This document shows positions 20,020-28,736 of a stretch of 60,580 nucleotides of DNA, piece after piece. Source of the DNA: Acidobacteriota bacterium (lineage in GTDB: Bacteria; Acidobacteriota; Blastocatellia; Pyrinomonadales; Pyrinomonadaceae); NCBI GenBank assembly GCA_020199775.1, contig JAIVJZ010000051.1, forward strand, positions 1 through 60,580. Direction: 5' to 3'. The position numbers and the translations under genes are program-made. Position 1 is the stretch's first letter; each line of letters opens with the position of its first letter. Below the pieces are notes generated by a model. That model did not search any database, was not told the DNA's origin, and worked only from the letters and a program-made list of their open reading frames with translations.

Positions 20020-20160
20020 GTCTTGAGGCCCACAGAACAGCGTAGTCATCGTTCGGCACTACCTGCGAAGGGTGCTTCATGCCAACGAACTTGAAGAACT
20101 CCTACACCGCCCAGCCGTATGCGCGTTGCGTCTCTTCAGAGACTGATTTGTTGACAAAGG
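20020..20160 (-). pseudogene. Fragment of a tyrosine recombinase (integrase core-binding domain)
   Basis: The minus-strand frame reads FVNKSVSEETQRAYGWAV, a stop, then EFFKFVGMKHPSQVVPND. This is the SAM-like N-terminal DNA-binding domain of phage-type integrases (S..T..AY......F..F). An in-frame stop and loss of the catalytic domain mark it as dead. The IS5-type element abuts its 3' side. Confidence 0.55.
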
Positions 20161-20385
20161 GAGCGCGGTCTTCGGGTCAAACCTCCTCGCAGGAGATTCG
20201 CCGCCGCGGAGGATTTCAGGGGTCAGAACTCTGTAGACAAGAAGCGGAGTCCCATTATGGAGAATTTGGAGAACAAAATCGAGGGGAATAATGGACGGTA
20301 GTGATGTTATGAAGCAGGCACCTCCAGCTCACCTATGAGCTGCGATCAACTCGTGTTGCGCATGAGATCACCAGGGGAGGTGCCT

Positions 20386-21432
20386 ATGACAACGTATTGT
20401 GGCGTGGACTTCCACGCTCGTCAACAGACTATTTGTTACTGCGACACGGCTGATGGCCTCATCCAGTACCGGGAACTGTATCACGACAAGGATAAGGATG
20501 ATGTTCGTGCCTTCTACTCTCAGTTCGCAGGTGACGTGATAGTCGGCTTGGAAGCCAGCGGGTACAGCACCTGGTTCGTCGAACTGCTGGAGACGCTTGG
20601 TCATCAGGTCTTCATCGGTGACGCGACCGAGAATCGCCGCCGGGCACGCCGCAGACAGAAGACAGACCGCCGGGATGCGGAACTGATTCTCGACCTGATG
20701 GTCAAAGGAGAGTTCCCGCAGGTGCATCGCGCTTCGTTCGAGAGCCGGGAGATATTGCGGCTGCTGCGCTATCGTCACCGGCTGGTGCAGATGCGCACCA
20801 AGTGTAAGAACAGCTTGCAGGCGCTGGCCTTCTGTGCAGGCGCGGCCAAGCGCGCGACGCTGTTCAGCCAGAAGGGGCGTGCGCGTTTCCTTGAACTGCC
20901 GATGAGCGCGGCGATGTGCCGGCAACGAAGCGAATGGCTGGCTTTCGTCGCCGAGTTCGATGAGCGGATCAAAGAACTCGATGGCTGGTTGAGTGAGCAA
21001 GCCCGGCAGGATGAACGAGTTCTCAGGTTACAGACTCATCCGGGGATCGGGCTGCTGACATCGCTGGCGCTGGTGCATGGGCTGGAACCGGTGTCGCGCT
21101 TTGCCGGAGCCAGAAAGGTCGCCGCTTATGTGGGACTTGAACCCGTGGAACACTCCTCGGGAGGTAAACAAAAGTTGGGCTCGATTAGTAAAGGCGGGTC
21201 ACGGCTCTTGCGCTACCTGCTGGTGGAAGCAGCACAAACGGCAGTGAGAAGAGATGAGCAGTTGCAGAGATTTTATCTGCGGCTTTTGAATAAGCGAGGC
21301 GCGCCGAAAGCGAAGGTCGCGGCAGCGCGAAAACTGTTGATTCGCAGCTACATCCTGTTGTGCGACCAGATAGATTACGCGGAGTTCCTCGCGCGAGGTG
21401 TCGAAGCACGGCCTGCCCGGCTTGCAACATAG
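20386..21432 (+). CDS. IS110-type DEDD transposase/recombinase (copy A)
   Basis: 348 aa from MTTYCGVDFHARQQ. The RuvC-like DEDD residues are in GVDFHA, VGLEASGYSTW and TDRRDAELI. The C-terminal Tnp20 domain contains HPGIGLLTSLALVHGL and SISKGGSRLLRYLLVEA with its conserved serine. The start is chosen at the ATG after GGGGAGGTGCC; the longer frame upstream runs through the element end. Very similar to copy B at 38470-39510. These enzymes use a structured element-encoded RNA to choose donor and target. Confidence 0.92.
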   Translation: MTTYCGVDFHARQQTICYCDTADGLIQYRELYHDKDKDDVRAFYSQFAGDVIVGLEASGYSTWFVELLETLGHQVFIGDATENRRRARRRQKTDRRDAELILDLMVKGEFPQVHRASFESREILRLLRYRHRLVQMRTKCKNSLQALAFCAGAAKRATLFSQKGRARFLELPMSAAMCRQRSEWLAFVAEFDERIKELDGWLSEQARQDERVLRLQTHPGIGLLTSLALVHGLEPVSRFAGARKVAAYVGLEPVEHSSGGKQKLGSISKGGSRLLRYLLVEAAQTAVRRDEQLQRFYLRLLNKRGAPKAKVAAARKLLIRSYILLCDQIDYAEFLARGVEARPARLAT

Positions 21433-21697
21433 GCTCACGGATGCCTGGGGTTTGTGATTGGGCGACCGGCCTCTTCCCTCAAGGGGAGAGAGCGAAGTAA
21501 ACCTCATGGGCTGTGGATGCCCGGATAGATGATTGATCGCAACTCGACACGCTGACCGGACGAGGAACCATTCGATACCACAGACAAAGGTGCGATCTCA
21601 TGCGCAGTAGATCAATATCCTTTGAGAAGTGGCGGACTCATGCCATGAGAGGTGAGGTGTATGTGAAATAGTGCTTGACACCACCCCCTGCTTCATA
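21433..21697 (+). ncRNA. Candidate bridge-RNA region of the IS110-type element
   Basis: 265 bp downstream of the transposase with no reading frame, conserved in copy B (38205-38469 reversed) while small substitutions accumulate. IS1111-subgroup elements are known to encode the bridge RNA on this side. It contains segments complementary to the left flank (see the element entry). A stretch GGTTTGTGATTGGGC resembles the apparent target GGTTGTGTTGC and could be a guide, which is speculation. Confidence 0.35.
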
Positions 21698-21700
21698 GAT

Positions 21701-22537
21701 GTTGCAAAAATTATTTTGAGACGCTAAAGATCGTTGGGCCGATTCTATTATGCCGCAATTTGAAAGAGGCTTGAGACAAACTTTGCCTGCCCTTGCGCAT
21801 CACTTCCTGCCAATCTTTTGACCTGTCCTTTCCTCATCATGTTCATCGCCTCAATACCATCCAGTGTTCGTTCAGCAGTATGAAATGTCTTGAAACATTG
21901 CGACGCCCGTACCTTCTTCTTGATAAAGCGGTGATCTTGTTCAATCACGTTATTGAGATATTTCACCCTCCTGAGTTGGCAGTCCTGCGGCACAACCTGT
22001 TCCGCTTGTGAAGTGCTGAATGCTTCTGGATAAGCCGCGTTCTTATCTACACTAATCGAGAATGGCAATCGGCGTTGTTCGGCTCGCATCATCTTCTTGA
22101 AGAATCGTTTCGCCGCAGAAACATCGCGTTTTGCTGATAGCATGAACTCAATAGTTTGTCCTTGCTTATCAACTGCGCGGTAGAGATATTTGCAGGTCCT
22201 CCCCACTTTGATGTAGGTCTCATCCACTCGATATGAGGTGCTACTCATCTTCAGATGCGGGCGGACGCGCTTGTTGATCTCAGGAGCATATCTCTGGACC
22301 CAACGAAACACAGTGGAGTGATCCACATCAAGTCCGCGCTCTCGCATCATCTCTTCCACGTCGCGGTAAGAAAGTTGAAAGCGGCAATACCACCGAACGC
22401 ATAACAGGATGACATCCGGGGCGTAGCGCCGCCATTTGAAAGGCGAGGATTTGTGATTCATGAATCGACCTGCTGAGCTAAGTTGAGAGAGCCAAAGGGG
22501 GGAATGATACTCGAATCGCTATTCTTGCAACACTGCC
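21701..22537 (-). mobile_element. IS6-type insertion sequence (copy A)
   Basis: Bounded by TGTTGCAAAAATTATTT on the left, where the IS110-type element interrupts the terminal repeat, and by ATTCTTGCAACACTGCC on the right. One intact transposase gene on the minus strand. The terminal repeat carries a TTGCAA hexamer followed 15 nt later by TATCAT, a likely transposase promoter. Confidence 0.85.
21748..22461 (-). CDS. IS6-family DDE transposase (copy A)
   Basis: 237 aa. IS6-family landmarks: LCVRWYCRFQLSYRDVEEMM, DVDHSTVFRWVQRYAPE, the first Asp in YRVDETYIKVG, the second in SISVDKNAAYPEAF, the Glu in NNVIEQDHRFIKKKVRAS. Full length and intact. Closely related to the copies at 32582 and 37441 and more distantly to the one at 28791. 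Such transposases move by replicative cointegrate formation and promote deletions and inversions between copies. Confidence 0.93.
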   Translation of the reverse strand: MNHKSSPFKWRRYAPDVILLCVRWYCRFQLSYRDVEEMMRERGLDVDHSTVFRWVQRYAPEINKRVRPHLKMSSTSYRVDETYIKVGRTCKYLYRAVDKQGQTIEFMLSAKRDVSAAKRFFKKMMRAEQRRLPFSISVDKNAAYPEAFSTSQAEQVVPQDCQLRRVKYLNNVIEQDHRFIKKKVRASQCFKTFHTAERTLDGIEAMNMMRKGQVKRLAGSDAQGQAKFVSSLFQIAA

Positions 22538-23013
22538 GAGCAAAGTCCATTCTCAAGTTCGGACTCAACTGCACCGCTTCAAGTGTCAACTCGGATTGAG
22601 GCGCTCCCAAACAATTAAACTGTTGACATTTTCCGGGAGCAGGAATAATCTCCGCACCCTCTGATGTTCCGAACTCACTCCGGCGGTCACCCCTCGCTGA
22701 CACGTCTTCACCGAATTCATTGCTTTTAACAAACTTCACCACCTCGACCAGTTCTTCAGTCAGGCTTCCGTTTAGTGCTTTGAGACACGGTGAGATATAG
22801 GTTGACCCGGCGATGATTTAAAGCGCGGATACGCCGGGCAGATATTCTTACACAACCTCTAACCGACCCCACGATAGCATTCCTTTCATTGTTATCCGCT
22901 GCGGTAATCTTGAAGGCTGCTCACGCAGGGCGGGTTAGATACTGTGTTGAGAGTCAAGTAGATTTCGAGCGTTAGGCGGCGAAGTGTATGGCTGTACATT
23001 GAGAGGTGAAATA
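22538..23013. other. Intergenic upstream of the CHAT operon
   Basis: About 475 bp. A weak minus-strand frame (22458-22742) runs into the IS end and looks spurious. The region must hold the promoter of the CHAT operon, but no confident box was identified. The ribosome site GAGGTG lies just before ATG 23014. Confidence 0.45.
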
Positions 23014-25677
23014 ATGGATGCAAAGTACGAAGCGCTGAGCAATCTGGTCCAACTACAGATCAAAGTTGGAGGTCTGTACTTTCAGGCCGAGACGACGAAA
23101 GCCTCCTGTGATTACGGCGCTGCTCACTCCGTTTACCAAGCGTTAATCGCGGAGAGTCGTAGATACCTGCAAGCCAGCCTTGATTTCAATCAACGGTTTC
23201 CCGATTTGCCCAGCGAAATCCCCCCTATCGCACGGCCATTCGTTAACACGCTGATGGTGGGCGCGGACATCGAAAATGCACTGGGCGACCGAGGTGCTGC
23301 CGAAGCTCTGCGGAAAGAGGCGCTGGAAATCTCCCGCCTCCACACAGGCCGCAAAGGGACGGCCAGTTCGGAGCGCCAGCGGGCGGGTTCGCTGGCGGCG
23401 GAAGGACGGTTCAACGAAGCCATCGTGGCGCTGATGGGCGCGCGCGACGTGTTTCTGGAGGAGAACGACCTGCTCTCATCGGCACGGGTGGCTATAGACC
23501 TCGCGGATATATTCCAATGGCTTGGAGACAACCGCCGCGCCAAAGAAGAGATTGAACACGCAGAGTCTATAGTCCGGCCTGAAGTCGCGGGTGGGCAACC
23601 GAGCCAGAAAGACGTGCTGGATAGTGTCGCAGAACTCAAGAAAGAGATAGAACGCGTGCAAGCCAGCATCCAGTCTAGATTGGCGGGCGGGCAATCGAGC
23701 CTGCGAGATAGTGACGAAGAACTCGAAGCGGGGCGCGTCAATCGTATACAGGCAGAGCGCAACGCGGAACTCTACAGGGCTACCACAGAGATCGTTTTCT
23801 ATCACGGCATGATCGCCAAAGCGCTGGAAGAGTGGGATGAGGCGGAGCGTTGCTTCAAGGAAGTGCTCCCGGAATATCAGGGCCTCGGACTCAGCGCGGC
23901 GATTGAGTACCAATTTGCTCAGATCAACATCGGGCGCGGGCAGTTTCGTCAGGCGCTTGAGCAGTTGCGGCAGATAGAGCACGTGTTCGCAGGTGGTGCC
24001 TTTCGCCAAAAACTGCCCGCGTTGCAGTGGGCCCAAGCCCGTTGCCTTCACGCCCTGGGCGAGTCCAAAGAGGCGTTGCGCCTCGTCGAAGAGGCCATCG
24101 CCGATCTGACGGGGCAATATTTTGATCCTAACATTCTGTGGCGCTGTCAGTGGTTGCGCGCGCGAATCTGCGCCGACCTGAGTAAGAAGAAGTTGGCATT
24201 GGAGTCTTTGCGAAGCGCGTTGGAGACAGTGTCGAGCCTGCGGCGCGCGCCCCTCGGCTATCGCCTCGACAGCACGTACATGGCGGACAAGAAAGAGTTT
24301 TACTCATACGCCATCGAAGCGACCATTAAGGCGGACGCACCTCTGGACTGCTGCCGGTTTATAGAGAGCATCAAGTCGCGCACTCTCACGGCGGTGTTGA
24401 GTATTCCGGCGGCGGACGACGGTGCGGACGCGGGTCTTGAAGGCCAACTCCGTGAGGTGACGCAACAACTAGATTTACTGGAGTATCAAGCCTACCGGGA
24501 GAGATGGAATCAAGAGCGTCGTTTGCAGCATCAAGAGTTGTTGGAGAAGCGTGCCAATCTTCTCGAACGCATCCGCATTAGCGATCCGCGCTGGCGCAAC
24601 CTCTCGGAGCCCGTCGAATTCAAATTCGAGGAGCTTCTGGCGGGTTTGTCGAAACGATCTCAGGCCGCCCTCACGCTTTACTACGAGCCGCCCGACCTGA
24701 CCGCTGTACTGCTTTTCGGCGGGAAGGTAACGGCGGAGCGGCTGAAGGTTTCAGAGGAGACCACAAAAAGTCTGGCGGACTACGCAAAGAACCTTCAGAA
24801 GGCTCTGTATGATTACAACAAGCACGACATCTCGGCAGAATACTCTGTGCTAGCGGAGCAACTCATTCCGCCTTCGCTTTTGTCGCAGGCGCTTGAGGCT
24901 GAGTCCCTCGTCGTCGTTCCACACGGACTGCTCCACTTAATCCCCTGGGGAGGGCTGTTACATGAGGGTGCGCGGCTTTTCGAGCGCCTGCCCGTCGGAA
25001 TCCTCCCAAACCTCGGTGCCTTAATCTCAGCGGAAGAGTCTTCAAGGCCGGAACTAGTCGTGACGGTCGGGGTGTCCAAATATCCGGGTATGGAGCTGAA
25101 AATCGGAGACCTGCCCAGTGTCCGCAGCGAGCTGGAGGACATCCGCTCCGTCTACGAGGAAGCCGGTATTGCGTTGACTGACCCCCTGCTGGATGACGCG
25201 GCCACTGAGAAGGCGTTCTGGGACACGGCCAGCGGTATTAAAGGTCTCGGCAATCTACTTCAGATGTCCTGCCACGGCACGATTGTGCTCAACGAGCCGA
25301 TGAGTTCCGGTCTCCTGCTGCACGATTCGAAAGTAGACGCGGCTGAGTTGGCGCGCGCCGCGCTGGCCTTCAGCGAAGTGGTTCTAAGCGCTTGCAGCAC
25401 GGGTTGGAGGCCCGCCGAGGTGGGCGACCTAGTGCTCGACGCCGATGAGATTTTGGGCATCCCGGCGGGCTTTTTAGAATCCGGGGCTAACTCGGTGCTG
25501 GTCAGCATTTCGAAAGCCGAAGGCAAAGCCGCGCGCGCACTCACCACGCACTACCACCGGCGGCGCGTGGCCGGCGACTCACCCTTACACGCCTTACGGA
25601 GTGCGCAGAGACATCTCCTCGCGCAAGGCATCCCGCCCGGCACTTGGCTCGGCTTCACTTTGTACGGCTGTGTCTGA
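23014..25677 (+). CDS. CHAT-domain protease with N-terminal TPR-like repeats
   Basis: 887 aa. Residues about 1-420 are helical repeats of TPR type (AHSVYQALIAES, AAEGRFNEAIVALMGAR, ALEEWDEAERCFKEVLPEY, ALGESKEALRLVEEAIADL). A linker with charged coiled-coil character follows, and the C-terminal CHAT domain (about 570-887) has the catalytic pair His754 (QMSCHG) and Cys794 (LSACSTG), then ESGANSVLVSIS. CHAT peptidases are caspase relatives with HetF/separase-like roles; the TPRs usually sense a partner. ATG 23014 fits the GAGGTG site better than the upstream in-frame ATG at 22984. First gene of an operon with the LCAT-like and zinc-ribbon genes. Confidence 0.9.
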   Translation: MDAKYEALSNLVQLQIKVGGLYFQAETTKASCDYGAAHSVYQALIAESRRYLQASLDFNQRFPDLPSEIPPIARPFVNTLMVGADIENALGDRGAAEALRKEALEISRLHTGRKGTASSERQRAGSLAAEGRFNEAIVALMGARDVFLEENDLLSSARVAIDLADIFQWLGDNRRAKEEIEHAESIVRPEVAGGQPSQKDVLDSVAELKKEIERVQASIQSRLAGGQSSLRDSDEELEAGRVNRIQAERNAELYRATTEIVFYHGMIAKALEEWDEAERCFKEVLPEYQGLGLSAAIEYQFAQINIGRGQFRQALEQLRQIEHVFAGGAFRQKLPALQWAQARCLHALGESKEALRLVEEAIADLTGQYFDPNILWRCQWLRARICADLSKKKLALESLRSALETVSSLRRAPLGYRLDSTYMADKKEFYSYAIEATIKADAPLDCCRFIESIKSRTLTAVLSIPAADDGADAGLEGQLREVTQQLDLLEYQAYRERWNQERRLQHQELLEKRANLLERIRISDPRWRNLSEPVEFKFEELLAGLSKRSQAALTLYYEPPDLTAVLLFGGKVTAERLKVSEETTKSLADYAKNLQKALYDYNKHDISAEYSVLAEQLIPPSLLSQALEAESLVVVPHGLLHLIPWGGLLHEGARLFERLPVGILPNLGALISAEESSRPELVVTVGVSKYPGMELKIGDLPSVRSELEDIRSVYEEAGIALTDPLLDDAATEKAFWDTASGIKGLGNLLQMSCHGTIVLNEPMSSGLLLHDSKVDAAELARAALAFSEVVLSACSTGWRPAEVGDLVLDADEILGIPAGFLESGANSVLVSISKAEGKAARALTTHYHRRRVAGDSPLHALRSAQRHLLAQGIPPGTWLGFTLYGCV

Positions 25678-25696
25678 TTCGAGGAGTGTGAACTGA

Positions 25697-27085
25697 ATGC
25701 CAGCGCCCATGAAAGACTTGATCGTGCTGCTGCCAGGTATCATGGGCAGCGCTTTGGCGAGGGACGGCAAGCCCGTCTGGGATGTGGGTGTCGGGTCGTT
25801 GGGTCGCGCGCTCTTTTCTCGGGGCGGCAGCATTCAGGATTTAACGCTGAGCAGCGCCGCCCCAGACGGAGACAGCGTGACGCCGACTCACCTCCTGTCC
25901 GATGTCCACATGGTTCCTTACCTCTGGAAGATAGACGGCTACTCCGGCCTAGTCGAGTTTATCCGCTCTAAGTTCGAGGTCACCCCCGGCGAGAACTTCT
26001 TCGAGTTCCCTTATGACTGGCGGCTCGACAACAGAATCTCGGCCCGTCGCTTGGCGTCGGCGGCGAAGGGGTGGCTGGAGAAGTGGCGGAGCCGCCACAA
26101 CGACGCGCGGCTCATCCTGGTTGCGCATTCGATGGGTGGGCTGGTGGCCCGCCACTTTATTGAAGTCCTCGGAGGTTGGCGGGATACGAAGATGCTGATC
26201 ACGCTAGGGACGCCGCACCGCGGCTCCGTCAAAGCCCTCGACTTCCTCGTCAACGGACTCAACAAGAAGCTAGGCCCTGTCACCCTTTTCAACCTCACGG
26301 AGTTCGTCAGGTCGTGTCCCTCCGTCTACCAGTTGTTGCCCATCTATCAATGCGTCGGGGAGACGGAGGAAGACCTCAAGCGCAAAAATGACCTCAAGCG
26401 CATAGAAGAGATAAATGAACTCGGCGAATTGGACATGGATCGTGCCCGCGCCGGCATCGAGTTTCACAGGGAGATCGCGCGAGCCGTCGAAGCGAATTCT
26501 AAAGACGCCGCGTATCAGTCTTCGGGCTACAAGCTGCTGCCTATGGTCGGAACTTACCAGCCGACGTTTCTCAGTGCGCTAAGGACGCGCGACGGCATCA
26601 AGCCGACAGAGATCTACGAAGGCCATACCATGCTTGGGGGCGATGGTACTGTGCCACGATTCTCGGCCATTCCCATTGAACTCAGTAAGGCGAAGGTTGA
26701 GAGGTTCGTGGCATGCCCGCACGCGGGATTGCAGAATTTCGACCCCGTGCGCGTGCAGGTCAGGTCATCGCTCGAAGACGTTGACATCAGCGAGATCAAA
26801 GCCCACGAAGCGGAGCCTATCTCGCTCAAGTTGGCCGACACGTTCTCCACCGTCGAGCCGTTCCATGCTCTGGCGCGTTGCGAGGCGGCGATTGACCCAA
26901 TGCGGGCGGTGCTGGTGAATGTCGAAACAGGGGTGAAGGTCGAATGTGAGTTCGAGATAGTTTCGGACGCCGAAGGGTGGCAGAAGTTGGAGCTTTCGCC
27001 GCTGGCTGTCGGCACGTACCGGATTAACATTGACGCCGGCGAGGAAGCCAACCCCATCACCGACGTATTTGCCGTGCTGGACTAA
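25697..27085 (+). CDS. LCAT/PGAP1-like alpha/beta hydrolase
   Basis: 462 aa. An alpha/beta-hydrolase domain resembling lecithin:cholesterol acyltransferases: VLLPGIMGSAL (oxyanion region), EFPYDWR, nucleophile Ser145 in VAHSMGGLVARHF, the acid near GGDGTVPRF (about residue 316) and a His in CPHAGL (about 341). A C-terminal beta-rich domain (about 380-462) ends in a plain carboxylate terminus. No signal peptide, so it probably acts in the cytoplasm on lipids or esters, perhaps as an effector. It starts 19 bp after the CHAT gene behind a GAGGAG site. Confidence 0.87.
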   Translation: MPAPMKDLIVLLPGIMGSALARDGKPVWDVGVGSLGRALFSRGGSIQDLTLSSAAPDGDSVTPTHLLSDVHMVPYLWKIDGYSGLVEFIRSKFEVTPGENFFEFPYDWRLDNRISARRLASAAKGWLEKWRSRHNDARLILVAHSMGGLVARHFIEVLGGWRDTKMLITLGTPHRGSVKALDFLVNGLNKKLGPVTLFNLTEFVRSCPSVYQLLPIYQCVGETEEDLKRKNDLKRIEEINELGELDMDRARAGIEFHREIARAVEANSKDAAYQSSGYKLLPMVGTYQPTFLSALRTRDGIKPTEIYEGHTMLGGDGTVPRFSAIPIELSKAKVERFVACPHAGLQNFDPVRVQVRSSLEDVDISEIKAHEAEPISLKLADTFSTVEPFHALARCEAAIDPMRAVLVNVETGVKVECEFEIVSDAEGWQKLELSPLAVGTYRINIDAGEEANPITDVFAVLD

Positions 27086-27132
27086 AAGCGGCGCTAGAGT
27101 CTCCCGGCCAACCTCAAAAGGAGAAGCGTGCG

Positions 27133-28299
27133 ATGTTGAAGGAGTTGTTTGATAAGGGCAAATGCCTCGTGGGTATCCATCAAGGGGATTGGTCTTTCGT
27201 AAAAGAGAAAGACTGCACACGCATCCGCATTTGCGTCAAGTGTGCCACGGAAAGCCGTAAGGTTGAACACAACCTCGGAGAGTGGGCATACCTGAACGAT
27301 GGGGCGTGCGATCAGCAACAGACCTGCTCACGCTGCGACCTGGTCGAACATCGCGAGGTACATGAATGGCAAGAGCCTCAGCGGCGTTCGGATGACACCT
27401 GTGAACAGGTCATCGTCTGCGGCCGCTGTCAGGCTGAGAAGGAAGCAGCGTCCAGTCACCTGTGGGGAGAGTGGGAATACGTTAAGCCGGATGCCTGCGG
27501 GCAAATCCAAACCTGCAAGCGGTGCGGCAGCCCGGGCGCAAAACGCACTGAACATGTTTGGGGTGAATGGCATCACAGCGAAAAGCACGGCGGCGAAGTG
27601 CATGTTTGCAGTCGTTGCGACGAACTCGCCGTCTCGACGGCGACGCAGATACTCAAGATAATTTCCGCCCTGATCAGTCAGCAATCAACCGCGCCTCAAT
27701 CAACCGCGCCTCGACAGATCGCCGCCCCTGCTGCTCAGGGAGAAACGGCGAGTGAGGGGCGCGGTGCTCTTGATGCCCAGGCCCGGGAACTCATGGCCGC
27801 TATGACGGCGCAGTACGAGAAAATACAAGCGCAGATGAACGCGCTTGAGGCTGACGCCGCTTCTCTCAGTCCTGCCGAAGCGAGGATGAAGGCGGAATTG
27901 GCCGAGCAGTTGGAGGTAATTAAACTACAGATGAACAAACTTCAGAGCCAATATGCCGCACATGCCGAAGCTGCTCCGGCGAAAGGCGCCCAACGCGCCG
28001 CCGCGTCAGTTGAACGCGACCCACGGCTGATCGGGCACTGGCAATGTTACGTCGCCGATCCATTTGGCGGCACGGACTATAATCGCATGCTGAAAGCTGA
28101 CGGCGGGTTTGTGGACAACAGTCTCCAATCCAATGGCAGACGTTCGGGGCCGGTTACCGGGGAGTGGCGAACCGGTAACCAGACTCTTTATTTGAACTAC
28201 GCCAAAGGCCGTTCAATACAATTTAAATATCAACTCGACGGCAACAGACTCTTTTTCCCCGGAGCGGAGGTTCAACGGCTCTGGGAACGAGTTCGCTAG
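27133..28299 (+). CDS. Multi-zinc-ribbon protein with coiled coil, third gene of the CHAT operon
   Basis: 388 aa. The first 160 residues hold five CxxC pairs (CVKC, CSRC, CGRC, CKRC, CSRC) set in repeats of about 35 residues with the rhythm W-x-C-x-C..C-x-E/H-x-W (EHNLGEWAYL, VHEWQEP, SHLWGEWEY, EHVWGEWHH), which suggests tandem zinc ribbons. Residues about 215-285 form a coiled coil. The C-terminal 90 residues (LIGHWQCYVADPFGGTDYN to RLWERV) look like a small beta-barrel, lipocalin-like domain. AGGAG precedes the start; 47 bp separate it from the hydrolase. No known family name; it may be an adaptor or sensor for the CHAT/hydrolase pair. Confidence 0.78.
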   Translation: MLKELFDKGKCLVGIHQGDWSFVKEKDCTRIRICVKCATESRKVEHNLGEWAYLNDGACDQQQTCSRCDLVEHREVHEWQEPQRRSDDTCEQVIVCGRCQAEKEAASSHLWGEWEYVKPDACGQIQTCKRCGSPGAKRTEHVWGEWHHSEKHGGEVHVCSRCDELAVSTATQILKIISALISQQSTAPQSTAPRQIAAPAAQGETASEGRGALDAQARELMAAMTAQYEKIQAQMNALEADAASLSPAEARMKAELAEQLEVIKLQMNKLQSQYAAHAEAAPAKGAQRAAASVERDPRLIGHWQCYVADPFGGTDYNRMLKADGGFVDNSLQSNGRRSGPVTGEWRTGNQTLYLNYAKGRSIQFKYQLDGNRLFFPGAEVQRLWERVR

Positions 28300-28610
28300 G
28301 AACTGTAGCCAGCAACGCCTTGCCAGCGGAGCCGGATTCAGTGAAGGGAATTGAGAGGATGTCTCGCCCATGCCTGATAGTTCAAATGCCGAAAGATTAG
28401 TGTTCGTTCCCGACACCGAAGAATCCGATTCCTCGCTGCCGCAAGCTTCAACTATCGCGGAGACAGCGCGGTGGCCGTCCATTATCCGCCGGCATAATTA
28501 TCATTGCCGGGGCTTGGCTACGACGAGCGGCCTCGAATCAACTTCACGCCGGTGGAAGAGGCGCGGCTGCTGACCGACGAGCGGCGACGCCGTGACCGTG
28601 TTCTCCGACG

Positions 28611-28710
28611 GGTAGTGTTGCAAAAAATATTTCAGCCGCAATTAATAGTGGCACAGCATTAGTGTTAAGCCTAACATCTGGTGTGATAAGAAAATTTTTG
28701 CAACACTACC
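28611..28710. mobile_element. 100-bp MITE related to the IS6-type elements (copy 2)
   Basis: Exactly 100 bp with inverted GGTAGTGTTGCAAAAA ends; homologous in reverse orientation to copy 1 at 9956-10055 (shared AATTGCGGCT block and both ends). It interrupts a short coding-like stretch that reads PGLGYDERPRINFTPVEEAR before the insertion. Confidence 0.78.
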
Positions 28711-28736
28711 GTCATCTTCGCTATTTAGTCTCTCTC

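Larger units (their letters stand above)
20308..21697 (+). mobile_element. IS110-type insertion sequence (copy A)
   Basis: 1390 bp between 11-bp inverted TATGAAGCAGG ends. Each end is flanked by ATGT. Internal inverted segments also link the two flanks: TGCGCATGAGATC (20357-20369) with its complement at 21594-21606, and TGCGATCAA (20341-20349) with its complement at 21533-21541. The left non-coding flank is about 78 bp, the right about 265 bp, as in the IS1111 subgroup. Confidence 0.82.
20297..22537. mobile_element. Composite unit: IS110-type element inserted in the end of an IS6-type element (copy A)
   Basis: The 7-bp GGTAGTG at 20297-20303, then an IS110-type element, then the remaining IS6-type element from TGTTGCAAAA (21701) to its other end at 22537. 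The same arrangement, in reverse orientation, is found at 37365-39600. No direct repeat is seen at the outer borders. Confidence 0.75.

Noticed and set aside
20297..22537. Target duplications around the composite IS units
   Set aside because: Flanks were compared at both ends of both copies; no 8-bp direct repeat found, so no claim is made.
22458..22742. 94-codon frame overlapping the end of IS copy A
   Set aside because: Runs through the terminal repeat and lacks a start signal.
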